In this document: positions 1 through 15,000 of the stretch, piece after piece
How positions within the stretch are numbered: the first letter of the stretch is position 1
Layout: each line of letters starts with the position of its first letter
Notes under the pieces: generated by a model
Told to the model about the DNA's origin: nothing
Database searches by the model: none
What the model saw: only the letters and a program-made list of their open reading frames with translations
Assembly (NCBI GenBank): GCA_022605405.1
Contig: JABYQQ010000014.1
Span: forward strand, 1-64,000
DNA from: Earliella scabrosa
Lineage: Eukaryota > Basidiomycota > Agaricomycetes > Polyporales > Polyporaceae
Length of the DNA: 64,000 nucleotides
Direction: 5' to 3'
Made by a program: the position numbers and the translations under genes

Positions 1-3000
1 CCAACACTCTGACCCTCGTCCCTAACGCTTCAACCCTTGCACACTAACGCTCTGACCCTTTCGCTCTAACGCGTTTACCAACACTCTAAACCCTCGCCCT
101 CCCCAACTCGTTTACCCAACCCAACGCTTCAACCCGTAACACTCGTCCCTTGACACTTCAACCCTCGCACGCTAACACGTTAACCTACACACTTCAACTC
201 GCACACTAACGCTCTGACCGTCGTCCCTGACACGTTAACAACAACACTTCAACTCGTCCCAAACACGTCAACCCAACACTCTGACCCTCGTCCCTAACGC
301 TTCAACCCTTGCACACTAACGCTCTGACCCTTCGCTCTAACGCGTTTACCCAACACTCTAACCCTCGCCCCCAACTCGTTTAACCCAACGCTTCAACCCG
401 TAACACTCGTCCCTGACACTTCAACCCTCGCACGCTAACACGTTAACCTACACACTTCAACCTCGCACACTAACGCTCTGACCGTCGTCCCCTGACACGT
501 TAACAAAACACTTCAACTCGTCCCAAACACGTCAACCCAACACTCTGACCCTCGTCCCTAACGCTTCAACCCTTGCACACTAACGCTCTGACCCTTCGCT
601 CTAACGCGTTTACCCAACACTCTAACCCTCGCCCTCCAACTCGTTTACCCAACGCTTCTCAACCCGTAACACTCGTCCCTGACACTTCAACCCTCGCACG
701 CTAACACGTTAACCTACACACTTCACCACCTCGCACACTAACGCTCTGACCGTCGTCCCTGACACGTTAACAAAACACTTCAACTCGTCCCAAACACGTC
801 AACCCAACACTCTGACCCTCGTCCCTAACGCTTCAACCCTTGCACACTAACGCTCTGACCCCTTTCGCTCTAACGCGTTTACCCAACACTCTAACCCTCG
901 CCCTCCACTCGTTTACCCAACGCTTCAACCCGTAACACTCGTCCCTGACACTTCAACCTCGCACGCTAACACGTTAACCTACACACTTCAACCTCGCACA
1001 CTAAAGCTCTGACCGTCGTCCCTGACACGTTAACAAAACACTTCAACTCGTCCCAAACACTTCAACCCAACACTCTGACCCTCGTCCCTAACGCTTCAAC
1101 CCTTGCACACTACGCTCTGACCCTTTCCGCTCTAACGCGTTACCCAACACTCTAACCCTCGCCCTCCCAACTCGTTTACCCAACGCTTCAACCCGTAACA
1201 CTCGTCCCTGACACTTCATACCCTCGCACGCTAACACGTTACCTACACACTCAACCTCGCACACTAACGCTCTGACCGTCGTCCCTGACACGTTAACAAA
1301 CACTTCAACTCGTCCCAAACACGTCAACCCAACACTCTGACCCTCGTCCCTAACGCTTCAACCCTTGCACACTAACGCTCTGACCCTTTCGCTCTAACGC
1401 GTTTCACCCAACACTCTAACCCTCGCCCTCCAACTCGTTTACCCAACGCTTCAACCCGTAACACTCGTCCCTGACACTTCAACCCTCGCACGCTAACACG
1501 TTAACCTACACACTTCAACCTCGCACACTAACGCTCTGACCGTCGTCCCTGACACGTTAACAAAACACTTCAACTCGTCCCAAACACGTCAACCCAACAC
1601 TCTGACCCTCGTCCCTAACGCTTCAACCCTTGCACACTAACGCTCTGACCCTTTCGCTCTAACGCGTTTACCCAACACTCTAACCCTCGCCCTCCAACTC
1701 GTTTACCCAACGCTTCAACCCGTAACACTCGTCCCTGACACTTCAACCCTCGCACGCTAACACGTTAACCTACACACTTCACCTCGCACACTAACGCTCT
1801 GACCGTCGTCCCTGACACGTAACAAAACACTTCAACTCGTCCCAAACACGTCAACCCAACACTCTGACCCTCGTCCCTAAACGCTTCAACCCTTGCACAC
1901 TAACGCTCTGACCCTTTCGCTCTAACGCGTTTACCCAACACTCTAACCCTCGCCCTCCAACTCGTTTACCCAACGCTTCAACCCGTAACACTCGTCCCTG
2001 ACACTTCAACCCTCGCACGCTAACACGTTAACCTACACACTTCAACCTCGCACACTAACGCTCTGACCGTCGTCCCTGACACGTTAACAAAACACTTCAA
2101 CTCGTCCCAAACACGTCAACCCAACACTCTGACCCTCGTCCCTAACGCTTCAACCCTTGCACACTAACGCTCTGACCCTTTCGCTCTAACGCGTTTACCC
2201 AACACTCTAACCCTCGCCCTCCAACTCGTTTACCCAACGCTTCAACCCGTAACACTCGTCCCTGACACTTCAACCCTCGCACGCTAACACGTTAACCTAC
2301 ACACTTCAACCTCGCACACTAACGCTCTGACCGTCGTCCCTGACACGTTAACAAAACACTTCAACTCGTCCCAAACACGTCAACCCAACACTCTGACCCT
2401 CGTCCCTAACGCTTCAACCCTTGCACACTAACGCTCTGACCCTTTCGCTCTAACGCGTTTACCCAACACTCTAACCCTCGCCCTCCAACTCGTTTACCCA
2501 ACGCTTCAACCCGTAACACTCGTCCCTGACACTTCAACCCTCGCACGCTAACACGTTAACCTACACACTTCAACCTCGCACACTAACGCTCTGACCGTCG
2601 TCCCTGACACGTTAACAAAACACTTCAACTCGTCCCAAACACGTCAACCCAACACTCTGACCCTCGTCCCTAACGCTTCAACCCTTGCACACTAACGCTC
2701 TGACCCTTTCGCTCTAACGCGTTTACCCAACACTCTAACCCTCGCCCTCCAACTCGTTTACCCAACGCTTCAACCCGTAACACTCGTCCCTGACACTTCA
2801 ACCCTCGCACGCTAACACGTTAACCTACACACTTCAACCTCGCACACTAACGCTCTGACCGTCGTCCCTGACACGTTAACAAAACACTTCAACTCGTCCC
2901 AAACACGTCAACCCAACACTCTGACCCTCGTCCCTAACGCTTCAACCCTTGCACACTAACGCTCTGACCCTTTCGCTCTAACGCGTTTACCCAACACTCT

Positions 3001-6000
3001 AACCCTCGCCCTCCAACTCGTTTACCCAACGCTTCAACCCGTAACACTCGTCCCTGACACTTCAACCCTCGCACGCTAACACGTTAACCTACACACTTCA
3101 ACCTCGCACACTAACGCTCTGACCGTCGTCCCTGACACGTTAACAAAACACTTCAACTCGTCCCAAACACGTCAACCCAACACTCTGACCCTCGTCCCTA
3201 ACGCTTCAACCCTTGCACACTAACGCTCTGACCCTTTCGCTCTAACGCGTTTACCCAACACTCTAACCCTCGCCCTCCAACTCGTTTACCCAACGCTTCA
3301 ACCCGTAACACTCGTCCCTGACACTTCAACCCTCGCACGCTAACACGTTAACCTACACACTTCAACCTCGCACACTAACGCTCTGACCGTCGTCCCTGAC
3401 ACGTTAACAAAACACTTCAACTCGTCCCAAACACGTCAACCCAACACTCTGACCCTCGTCCCTAACGCTTCAACCCTTGCACACTAACGCTCTGACCCTT
3501 TCGCTCTAACGCGTTTACCCAACACTCTAACCCTCGCCCTCCAACTCGTTTACCCAACGCTTCAACCCGTAACACTCGTCCCTGACACTTCAACCCTCGC
3601 ACGCTAACACGTTAACCTACACACTTCAACCTCGCACACTAACGCTCTGACCGTCGTCCCTGACACGTTAACAAAACACTTCAACTCGTCCCAAACACGT
3701 CAACCCAACACTCTGACCCTCGTCCCTAACGCTTCAACCCTTGCACACTAACGCTCTGACCCTTTCGCTCTAACGCGTTTACCCAACACTCTAACCCTCG
3801 CCCTCCAACTCGTTTACCCAACGCTTCAACCCGTAACACTCGTCCCTGACACTTCAACCCTCGCACGCTAACACGTTAACCTACACACTTCAACCTCGCA
3901 CACTAACGCTCTGACCGTCGTCCCTGACACGTTAACAAAACACTTCAACTCGTCCCAAACACGTCAACCCAACACTCTGACCCTCGTCCCTAACGCTTCA
4001 ACCCTTGCACACTAACGCTCTGACCCTTTCGCTCTAACGCGTTTACCCAACACTCTAACCCTCGCCCTCCAACTCGTTTACCCAACGCTTCAACCCGTAA
4101 CACTCGTCCCTGACACTTCAACCCTCGCACGCTAACACGTTAACCTACACACTTCAACCTCGCACACTAACGCTCTGACCGTCGTCCCTGACACGTTAAC
4201 AAAACACTTCAACTCGTCCCAAACACGTCAACCCAACACTCTGACCCTCGTCCCTAACGCTTCAACCCTTGCACACTAACGCTCTGACCCTTTCGCTCTA
4301 ACGCGTTTACCCAACACTCTAACCCTCGCCCTCCAACTCGTTTACCCAACGCTTCAACCCGTAACACTCGTCCCTGACACTTCAACCCTCGCACGCTAAC
4401 ACGTTAACCTACACACTTCAACCTCGCACACTAACGCTCTGACCGTCGTCCCTGACACGTTAACAAAACACTTCAACTCGTCCCAAACACGTCAACCCAA
4501 CACTCTGACCCTCGTCCCTAACGCTTCAACCCTTGCACACTAACGCTCTGACCCTTTCGCTCTAACGCGTTTACCCAACACTCTAACCCTCGCCCTCCAA
4601 CTCGTTTACCCAACGCTTCAACCCGTAACACTCGTCCCTGACACTTCAACCCTCGCACGCTAACACGTTAACCTACACACTTCAACCTCGCACACTAACG
4701 CTCTGACCGTCGTCCCTGACACGTTAACAAAACACTTCAACTCGTCCCAAACACGTCAACCCAACACTCTGACCCTCGTCCCTAACGCTTCAACCCTTGC
4801 ACACTAACGCTCTGACCCTTTCGCTCTAACGCGTTTACCCAACACTCTAACCCTCGCCCTCCAACTCGTTTACCCAACGCTTCAACCCGTAACACTCGTC
4901 CCTGACACTTCAACCCTCGCACGCTAACACGTTAACCTACACACTTCAACCTCGCACACTAACGCTCTGACCGTCGTCCCTGACACGTTAACAAAACACT
5001 TCAACTCGTCCCAAACACGTCAACCCAACACTCTGACCCTCGTCCCTAACGCTTCAACCCTTGCACACTAACGCTCTGACCCTTTCGCTCTAACGCGTTT
5101 ACCCAACACTCTAACCCTCGCCCTCCAACTCGTTTACCCAACGCTTCAACCCGTAACACTCGTCCCTGACACTTCAACCCTCGCACGCTAACACGTTAAC
5201 CTACACACTTCAACCTCGCACACTAACGCTCTGACCGTCGTCCCTGACACGTTAACAAAACACTTCAACTCGTCCCAAACACGTCAACCCAACACTCTGA
5301 CCCTCGTCCCTAACGCTTCAACCCTTGCACACTAACGCTCTGACCCTTTCGCTCTAACGCGTTTACCCAACACTCTAACCCTCGCCCTCCAACTCGTTTA
5401 CCCAACGCTTCAACCCGTAACACTCGTCCCTGACACTTCAACCCTCGCACGCTAACACGTTAACCTACACACTTCAACCTCGCACACTAACGCTCTGACC
5501 GTCGTCCCTGACACGTTAACAAAACACTTCAACTCGTCCCAAACACGTCAACCCAACACTCTGACCCTCGTCCCTAACGCTTCAACCCTTGCACACTAAC
5601 GCTCTGACCCTTTCGCTCTAACGCGTTTACCCAACACTCTAACCCTCGCCCTCCAACTCGTTTACCCAACGCTTCAACCCGTAACACTCGTCCCTGACAC
5701 TTCAACCCTCGCACGCTAACACGTTAACCTACACACTTCAACCTCGCACACTAACGCTCTGACCGTCGTCCCTGACACGTTAACAAAACACTTCAACTCG
5801 TCCCAAACACGTCAACCCAACACTCTGACCCTCGTCCCTAACGCTTCAACCCTTGCACACTAACGCTCTGACCCTTTCGCTCTAACGCGTTTACCCAACA
5901 CTCTAACCCTCGCCCTCCAACTCGTTTACCCAACGCTTCAACCCGTAACACTCGTCCCTGACACTTCAACCCTCGCACGCTAACACGTTAACCTACACAC

Positions 6001-9000
6001 TTCAACCTCGCACACTAACGCTCTGACCGTCGTCCCTGACACGTTAACAAAACACTTCAACTCGTCCCAAACACGTCAACCCAACACTCTGACCCTCGTC
6101 CCTAACGCTTCAACCCTTGCACACTAACGCTCTGACCCTTTCGCTCTAACGCGTTTACCCAACACTCTAACCCTCGCCCTCCAACTCGTTTACCCAACGC
6201 TTCAACCCGTAACACTCGTCCCTGACACTTCAACCCTCGCACGCTAACACGTTAACCTACACACTTCAACCTCGCACACTAACGCTCTGACCGTCGTCCC
6301 TGACACGTTAACAAAACACTTCAACTCGTCCCAAACACGTCAACCCAACACTCTGACCCTCGTCCCTAACGCTTCAACCCTTGCACACTAACGCTCTGAC
6401 CCTTTCGCTCTAACGCGTTTACCCAACACTCTAACCCTCGCCCTCCAACTCGTTTACCCAACGCTTCAACCCGTAACACTCGTCCCTGACACTTCAACCC
6501 TCGCACGCTAACACGTTAACCTACACACTTCAACCTCGCACACTAACGCTCTGACCGTCGTCCCTGACACGTTAACAAAACACTTCAACTCGTCCCAAAC
6601 ACGTCAACCCAACACTCTGACCCTCGTCCCTAACGCTTCAACCCTTGCACACTAACGCTCTGACCCTTTCGCTCTAACGCGTTTACCCAACACTCTAACC
6701 CTCGCCCTCCAACTCGTTTACCCAACGCTTCAACCCGTAACACTCGTCCCTGACACTTCAACCCTCGCACGCTAACACGTTAACCTACACACTTCAACCT
6801 CGCACACTAACGCTCTGACCGTCGTCCCTGACACGTTAACAAAACACTTCAACTCGTCCCAAACACGTCAACCCAACACTCTGACCCTCGTCCCTAACGC
6901 TTCAACCCTTGCACACTAACGCTCTGACCCTTTCGCTCTAACGCGTTTACCCAACACTCTAACCCTCGCCCTCCAACTCGTTTACCCAACGCTTCAACCC
7001 GTAACACTCGTCCCTGACACTTCAACCCTCGCACGCTAACACGTTAACCTACACACTTCAACCTCGCACACTAACGCTCTGACCGTCGTCCCTGACACGT
7101 TAACAAAACACTTCAACTCGTCCCAAACACGTCAACCCAACACTCTGACCCTCGTCCCTAACGCTTCAACCCTTGCACACTAACGCTCTGACCCTTTCGC
7201 TCTAACGCGTTTACCCAACACTCTAACCCTCGCCCTCCAACTCGTTTACCCAACGCTTCAACCCGTAACACTCGTCCCTGACACTTCAACCCTCGCACGC
7301 TAACACGTTAACCTACACACTTCAACCTCGCACACTAACGCTCTGACCGTCGTCCCTGACACGTTAACAAAACACTTCAACTCGTCCCAAACACGTCAAC
7401 CCAACACTCTGACCCTCGTCCCTAACGCTTCAACCCTTGCACACTAACGCTCTGACCCTTTCGCTCTAACGCGTTTACCCAACACTCTAACCCTCGCCCT
7501 CCAACTCGTTTACCCAACGCTTCAACCCGTAACACTCGTCCCTGACACTTCAACCCTCGCACGCTAACACGTTAACCTACACACTTCAACCTCGCACACT
7601 AACGCTCTGACCGTCGTCCCTGACACGTTAACAAAACACTTCAACTCGTCCCAAACACGTCAACCCAACACTCTGACCCTCGTCCCTAACGCTTCAACCC
7701 TTGCACACTAACGCTCTGACCCTTTCGCTCTAACGCGTTTACCCAACACTCTAACCCTCGCCCTCCAACTCGTTTACCCAACGCTTCAACCCGTAACACT
7801 CGTCCCTGACACTTCAACCCTCGCACGCTAACACGTTAACCTACACACTTCAACCTCGCACACTAACGCTCTGACCGTCGTCCCTGACACGTTAACAAAA
7901 CACTTCAACTCGTCCCAAACACGTCAACCCAACACTCTGACCCTCGTCCCTAACGCTTCAACCCTTGCACACTAACGCTCTGACCCTTTCGCTCTAACGC
8001 GTTTACCCAACACTCTAACCCTCGCCCTCCAACTCGTTTACCCAACGCTTCAACCCGTAACACTCGTCCCTGACACTTCAACCCTCGCACGCTAACACGT
8101 TAACCTACACACTTCAACCTCGCACACTAACGCTCTGACCGTCGTCCCTGACACGTTAACAAAACACTTCAACTCGTCCCAAACACGTCAACCCAACACT
8201 CTGACCCTCGTCCCTAACGCTTCAACCCTTGCACACTAACGCTCTGACCCTTTCGCTCTAACGCGTTTACCCAACACTCTAACCCTCGCCCTCCAACTCG
8301 TTTACCCAACGCTTCAACCCGTAACACTCGTCCCTGACACTTCAACCCTCGCACGCTAACACGTTAACCTACACACTTCAACCTCGCACACTAACGCTCT
8401 GACCGTCGTCCCTGACACGTTAACAAAACACTTCAACTCGTCCCAAACACGTCAACCCAACACTCTGACCCTCGTCCCTAACGCTTCAACCCTTGCACAC
8501 TAACGCTCTGACCCTTTCGCTCTAACGCGTTTACCCAACACTCTAACCCTCGCCCTCCAACTCGTTTACCCAACGCTTCAACCCGTAACACTCGTCCCTG
8601 ACACTTCAACCCTCGCACGCTAACACGTTAACCTACACACTTCAACCTCGCACACTAACGCTCTGACCGTCGTCCCTGACACGTTAACAAAACACTTCAA
8701 CTCGTCCCAAACACGTCAACCCAACACTCTGACCCTCGTCCCTAACGCTTCAACCCTTGCACACTAACGCTCTGACCCTTTCGCTCTAACGCGTTTACCC
8801 AACACTCTAACCCTCGCCCTCCAACTCGTTTACCCAACGCTTCAACCCGTAACACTCGTCCCTGACACTTCAACCCTCGCACGCTAACACGTTAACCTAC
8901 ACACTTCAACCTCGCACACTAACGCTCTGACCGTCGTCCCTGACACGTTAACAAAACACTTCAACTCGTCCCAAACACGTCAACCCAACACTCTGACCCT

Positions 9001-12000
9001 CGTCCCTAACGCTTCAACCCTTGCACACTAACGCTCTGACCCTTTCGCTCTAACGCGTTTACCCAACACTCTAACCCTCGCCCTCCAACTCGTTTACCCA
9101 ACGCTTCAACCCGTAACACTCGTCCCTGACACTTCAACCCTCGCACGCTAACACGTTAACCTACACACTTCAACCTCGCACACTAACGCTCTGACCGTCG
9201 TCCCTGACACGTTAACAAAACACTTCAACTCGTCCCAAACACGTCAACCCAACACTCTGACCCTCGTCCCTAACGCTTCAACCCTTGCACACTAACGCTC
9301 TGACCCTTTCGCTCTAACGCGTTTACCCAACACTCTAACCCTCGCCCTCCAACTCGTTTACCCAACGCTTCAACCCGTAACACTCGTCCCTGACACTTCA
9401 ACCCTCGCACGCTAACACGTTAACCTACACACTTCAACCTCGCACACTAACGCTCTGACCGTCGTCCCTGACACGTTAACAAAACACTTCAACTCGTCCC
9501 AAACACGTCAACCCAACACTCTGACCCTCGTCCCTAACGCTTCAACCCTTGCACACTAACGCTCTGACCCTTTCGCTCTAACGCGTTTACCCAACACTCT
9601 AACCCTCGCCCTCCAACTCGTTTACCCAACGCTTCAACCCGTAACACTCGTCCCTGACACTTCAACCCTCGCACGCTAACACGTTAACCTACACACTTCA
9701 ACCTCGCACACTAACGCTCTGACCGTCGTCCCTGACACGTTAACAAAACACTTCAACTCGTCCCAAACACGTCAACCCAACACTCTGACCCTCGTCCCTA
9801 ACGCTTCAACCCTTGCACACTAACGCTCTGACCCTTTCGCTCTAACGCGTTTACCCAACACTCTAACCCTCGCCCTCCAACTCGTTTACCCAACGCTTCA
9901 ACCCGTAACACTCGTCCCTGACACTTCAACCCTCGCACGCTAACACGTTAACCTACACACTTCAACCTCGCACACTAACGCTCTGACCGTCGTCCCTGAC
10001 ACGTTAACAAAACACTTCAACTCGTCCCAAACACGTCAACCCAACACTCTGACCCTCGTCCCTAACGCTTCAACCCTTGCACACTAACGCTCTGACCCTT
10101 TCGCTCTAACGCGTTTACCCAACACTCTAACCCTCGCCCTCCAACTCGTTTACCCAACGCTTCAACCCGTAACACTCGTCCCTGACACTTCAACCCTCGC
10201 ACGCTAACACGTTAACCTACACACTTCAACCTCGCACACTAACGCTCTGACCGTCGTCCCTGACACGTTAACAAAACACTTCAACTCGTCCCAAACACGT
10301 CAACCCAACACTCTGACCCTCGTCCCTAACGCTTCAACCCTTGCACACTAACGCTCTGACCCTTTCGCTCTAACGCGTTTACCCAACACTCTAACCCTCG
10401 CCCTCCAACTCGTTTACCCAACGCTTCAACCCGTAACACTCGTCCCTGACACTTCAACCCTCGCACGCTAACACGTTAACCTACACACTTCAACCTCGCA
10501 CACTAACGCTCTGACCGTCGTCCCTGACACGTTAACAAAACACTTCAACTCGTCCCAAACACGTCAACCCAACACTCTGACCCTCGTCCCTAACGCTTCA
10601 ACCCTTGCACACTAACGCTCTGACCCTTTCGCTCTAACGCGTTTACCCAACACTCTAACCCTCGCCCTCCAACTCGTTTACCCAACGCTTCAACCCGTAA
10701 CACTCGTCCCTGACACTTCAACCCTCGCACGCTAACACGTTAACCTACACACTTCAACCTCGCACACTAACGCTCTGACCGTCGTCCCTGACACGTTAAC
10801 AAAACACTTCAACTCGTCCCAAACACGTCAACCCAACACTCTGACCCTCGTCCCTAACGCTTCAACCCTTGCACACTAACGCTCTGACCCTTTCGCTCTA
10901 ACGCGTTTACCCAACACTCTAACCCTCGCCCTCCAACTCGTTTACCCAACGCTTCAACCCGTAACACTCGTCCCTGACACTTCAACCCTCGCACGCTAAC
11001 ACGTTAACCTACACACTTCAACCTCGCACACTAACGCTCTGACCGTCGTCCCTGACACGTTAACAAAACACTTCAACTCGTCCCAAACACGTCAACCCAA
11101 CACTCTGACCCTCGTCCCTAACGCTTCAACCCTTGCACACTAACGCTCTGACCCTTTCGCTCTAACGCGTTTACCCAACACTCTAACCCTCGCCCTCCAA
11201 CTCGTTTACCCAACGCTTCAACCCGTAACACTCGTCCCTGACACTTCAACCCTCGCACGCTAACACGTTAACCTACACACTTCAACCTCGCACACTAACG
11301 CTCTGACCGTCGTCCCTGACACGTTAACAAAACACTTCAACTCGTCCCAAACACGTCAACCCAACACTCTGACCCTCGTCCCTAACGCTTCAACCCTTGC
11401 ACACTAACGCTCTGACCCTTTCGCTCTAACGCGTTTACCCAACACTCTAACCCTCGCCCTCCAACTCGTTTACCCAACGCTTCAACCCGTAACACTCGTC
11501 CCTGACACTTCAACCCTCGCACGCTAACACGTTAACCTACACACTTCAACCTCGCACACTAACGCTCTGACCGTCGTCCCTGACACGTTAACAAAACACT
11601 TCAACTCGTCCCAAACACGTCAACCCAACACTCTGACCCTCGTCCCTAACGCTTCAACCCTTGCACACTAACGCTCTGACCCTTTCGCTCTAACGCGTTT
11701 ACCCAACACTCTAACCCTCGCCCTCCAACTCGTTTACCCAACGCTTCAACCCGTAACACTCGTCCCTGACACTTCAACCCTCGCACGCTAACACGTTAAC
11801 CTACACACTTCAACCTCGCACACTAACGCTCTGACCGTCGTCCCTGACACGTTAACAAAACACTTCAACTCGTCCCAAACACGTCAACCCAACACTCTGA
11901 CCCTCGTCCCTAACGCTTCAACCCTTGCACACTAACGCTCTGACCCTTTCGCTCTAACGCGTTTACCCAACACTCTAACCCTCGCCCTCCAACTCGTTTA

Positions 12001-15000
12001 CCCAACGCTTCAACCCGTAACACTCGTCCCTGACACTTCAACCCTCGCACGCTAACACGTTAACCTACACACTTCAACCTCGCACACTAACGCTCTGACC
12101 GTCGTCCCTGACACGTTAACAAAACACTTCAACTCGTCCCAAACACGTCAACCCAACACTCTGACCCTCGTCCCTAACGCTTCAACCCTTGCACACTAAC
12201 GCTCTGACCCTTTCGCTCTAACGCGTTTACCCAACACTCTAACCCTCGCCCTCCAACTCGTTTACCCAACGCTTCAACCCGTAACACTCGTCCCTGACAC
12301 TTCAACCCTCGCACGCTAACACGTTAACCTACACACTTCAACCTCGCACACTAACGCTCTGACCGTCGTCCCTGACACGTTAACAAAACACTTCAACTCG
12401 TCCCAAACACGTCAACCCAACACTCTGACCCTCGTCCCTAACGCTTCAACCCTTGCACACTAACGCTCTGACCCTTTCGCTCTAACGCGTTTACCCAACA
12501 CTCTAACCCTCGCCCTCCAACTCGTTTACCCAACGCTTCAACCCGTAACACTCGTCCCTGACACTTCAACCCTCGCACGCTAACACGTTAACCTACACAC
12601 TTCAACCTCGCACACTAACGCTCTGACCGTCGTCCCTGACACGTTAACAAAACACTTCAACTCGTCCCAAACACGTCAACCCAACACTCTGACCCTCGTC
12701 CCTAACGCTTCAACCCTTGCACACTAACGCTCTGACCCTTTCGCTCTAACGCGTTTACCCAACACTCTAACCCTCGCCCTCCAACTCGTTTACCCAACGC
12801 TTCAACCCGTAACACTCGTCCCTGACACTTCAACCCTCGCACGCTAACACGTTAACCTACACACTTCAACCTCGCACACTAACGCTCTGACCGTCGTCCC
12901 TGACACGTTAACAAAACACTTCAACTCGTCCCAAACACGTCAACCCAACACTCTGACCCTCGTCCCTAACGCTTCAACCCTTGCACACTAACGCTCTGAC
13001 CCTTTCGCTCTAACGCGTTTACCCAACACTCTAACCCTCGCCCTCCAACTCGTTTACCCAACGCTTCAACCCGTAACACTCGTCCCTGACACTTCAACCC
13101 TCGCACGCTAACACGTTAACCTACACACTTCAACCTCGCACACTAACGCTCTGACCGTCGTCCCTGACACGTTAACAAAACACTTCAACTCGTCCCAAAC
13201 ACGTCAACCCAACACTCTGACCCTCGTCCCTAACGCTTCAACCCTTGCACACTAACGCTCTGACCCTTTCGCTCTAACGCGTTTACCCAACACTCTAACC
13301 CTCGCCCTCCAACTCGTTTACCCAACGCTTCAACCCGTAACACTCGTCCCTGACACTTCAACCCTCGCACGCTAACACGTTAACCTACACACTTCAACCT
13401 CGCACACTAACGCTCTGACCGTCGTCCCTGACACGTTAACAAAACACTTCAACTCGTCCCAAACACGTCAACCCAACACTCTGACCCTCGTCCCTAACGC
13501 TTCAACCCTTGCACACTAACGCTCTGACCCTTTCGCTCTAACGCGTTTACCCAACACTCTAACCCTCGCCCTCCAACTCGTTTACCCAACGCTTCAACCC
13601 GTAACACTCGTCCCTGACACTTCAACCCTCGCACGCTAACACGTTAACCTACACACTTCAACCTCGCACACTAACGCTCTGACCGTCGTCCCTGACACGT
13701 TAACAAAACACTTCAACTCGTCCCAAACACGTCAACCCAACACTCTGACCCTCGTCCCTAACGCTTCAACCCTTGCACACTAACGCTCTGACCCTTTCGC
13801 TCTAACGCGTTTACCCAACACTCTAACCCTCGCCCTCCAACTCGTTTACCCAACGCTTCAACCCGTAACACTCGTCCCTGACACTTCAACCCTCGCACGC
13901 TAACACGTTAACCTACACACTTCAACCTCGCACACTAACGCTCTGACCGTCGTCCCTGACACGTTAACAAAACACTTCAACTCGTCCCAAACACGTCAAC
14001 CCAACACTCTGACCCTCGTCCCTAACGCTTCAACCCTTGCACACTAACGCTCTGACCCTTTCGCTCTAACGCGTTTACCCAACACTCTAACCCTCGCCCT
14101 CCAACTCGTTTACCCAACGCTTCAACCCGTAACACTCGTCCCTGACACTTCAACCCTCGCACGCTAACACGTTAACCTACACACTTCAACCTCGCACACT
14201 AACGCTCTGACCGTCGTCCCTGACACGTTAACAAAACACTTCAACTCGTCCCAAACACGTCAACCCAACACTCTGACCCTCGTCCCTAACGCTTCAACCC
14301 TTGCACACTAACGCTCTGACCCTTTCGCTCTAACGCGTTTACCCAACACTCTAACCCTCGCCCTCCAACTCGTTTACCCAACGCTTCAACCCGTAACACT
14401 CGTCCCTGACACTTCAACCCTCGCACGCTAACACGTTAACCTACACACTTCAACCTCGCACACTAACGCTCTGACCGTCGTCCCTGACACGTTAACAAAA
14501 CACTTCAACTCGTCCCAAACACGTCAACCCAACACTCTGACCCTCGTCCCTAACGCTTCAACCCTTGCACACTAACGCTCTGACCCTTTCGCTCTAACGC
14601 GTTTACCCAACACTCTAACCCTCGCCCTCCAACTCGTTTACCCAACGCTTCAACCCGTAACACTCGTCCCTGACACTTCAACCCTCGCACGCTAACACGT
14701 TAACCTACACACTTCAACCTCGCACACTAACGCTCTGACCGTCGTCCCTGACACGTTAACAAAACACTTCAACTCGTCCCAAACACGTCAACCCAACACT
14801 CTGACCCTCGTCCCTAACGCTTCAACCCTTGCACACTAACGCTCTGACCCTTTCGCTCTAACGCGTTTACCCAACACTCTAACCCTCGCCCTCCAACTCG
14901 TTTACCCAACGCTTCAACCCGTAACACTCGTCCCTGACACTTCAACCCTCGCACGCTAACACGTTAACCTACACACTTCAACCTCGCACACTAACGCTCT

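Noticed and set aside
1088..1327. 79-codon minus-strand frame inside the satellite
   Set aside because: It exists only because of single-base indels in one irregular left-edge copy; the regular unit has stops in its place and no ATG.
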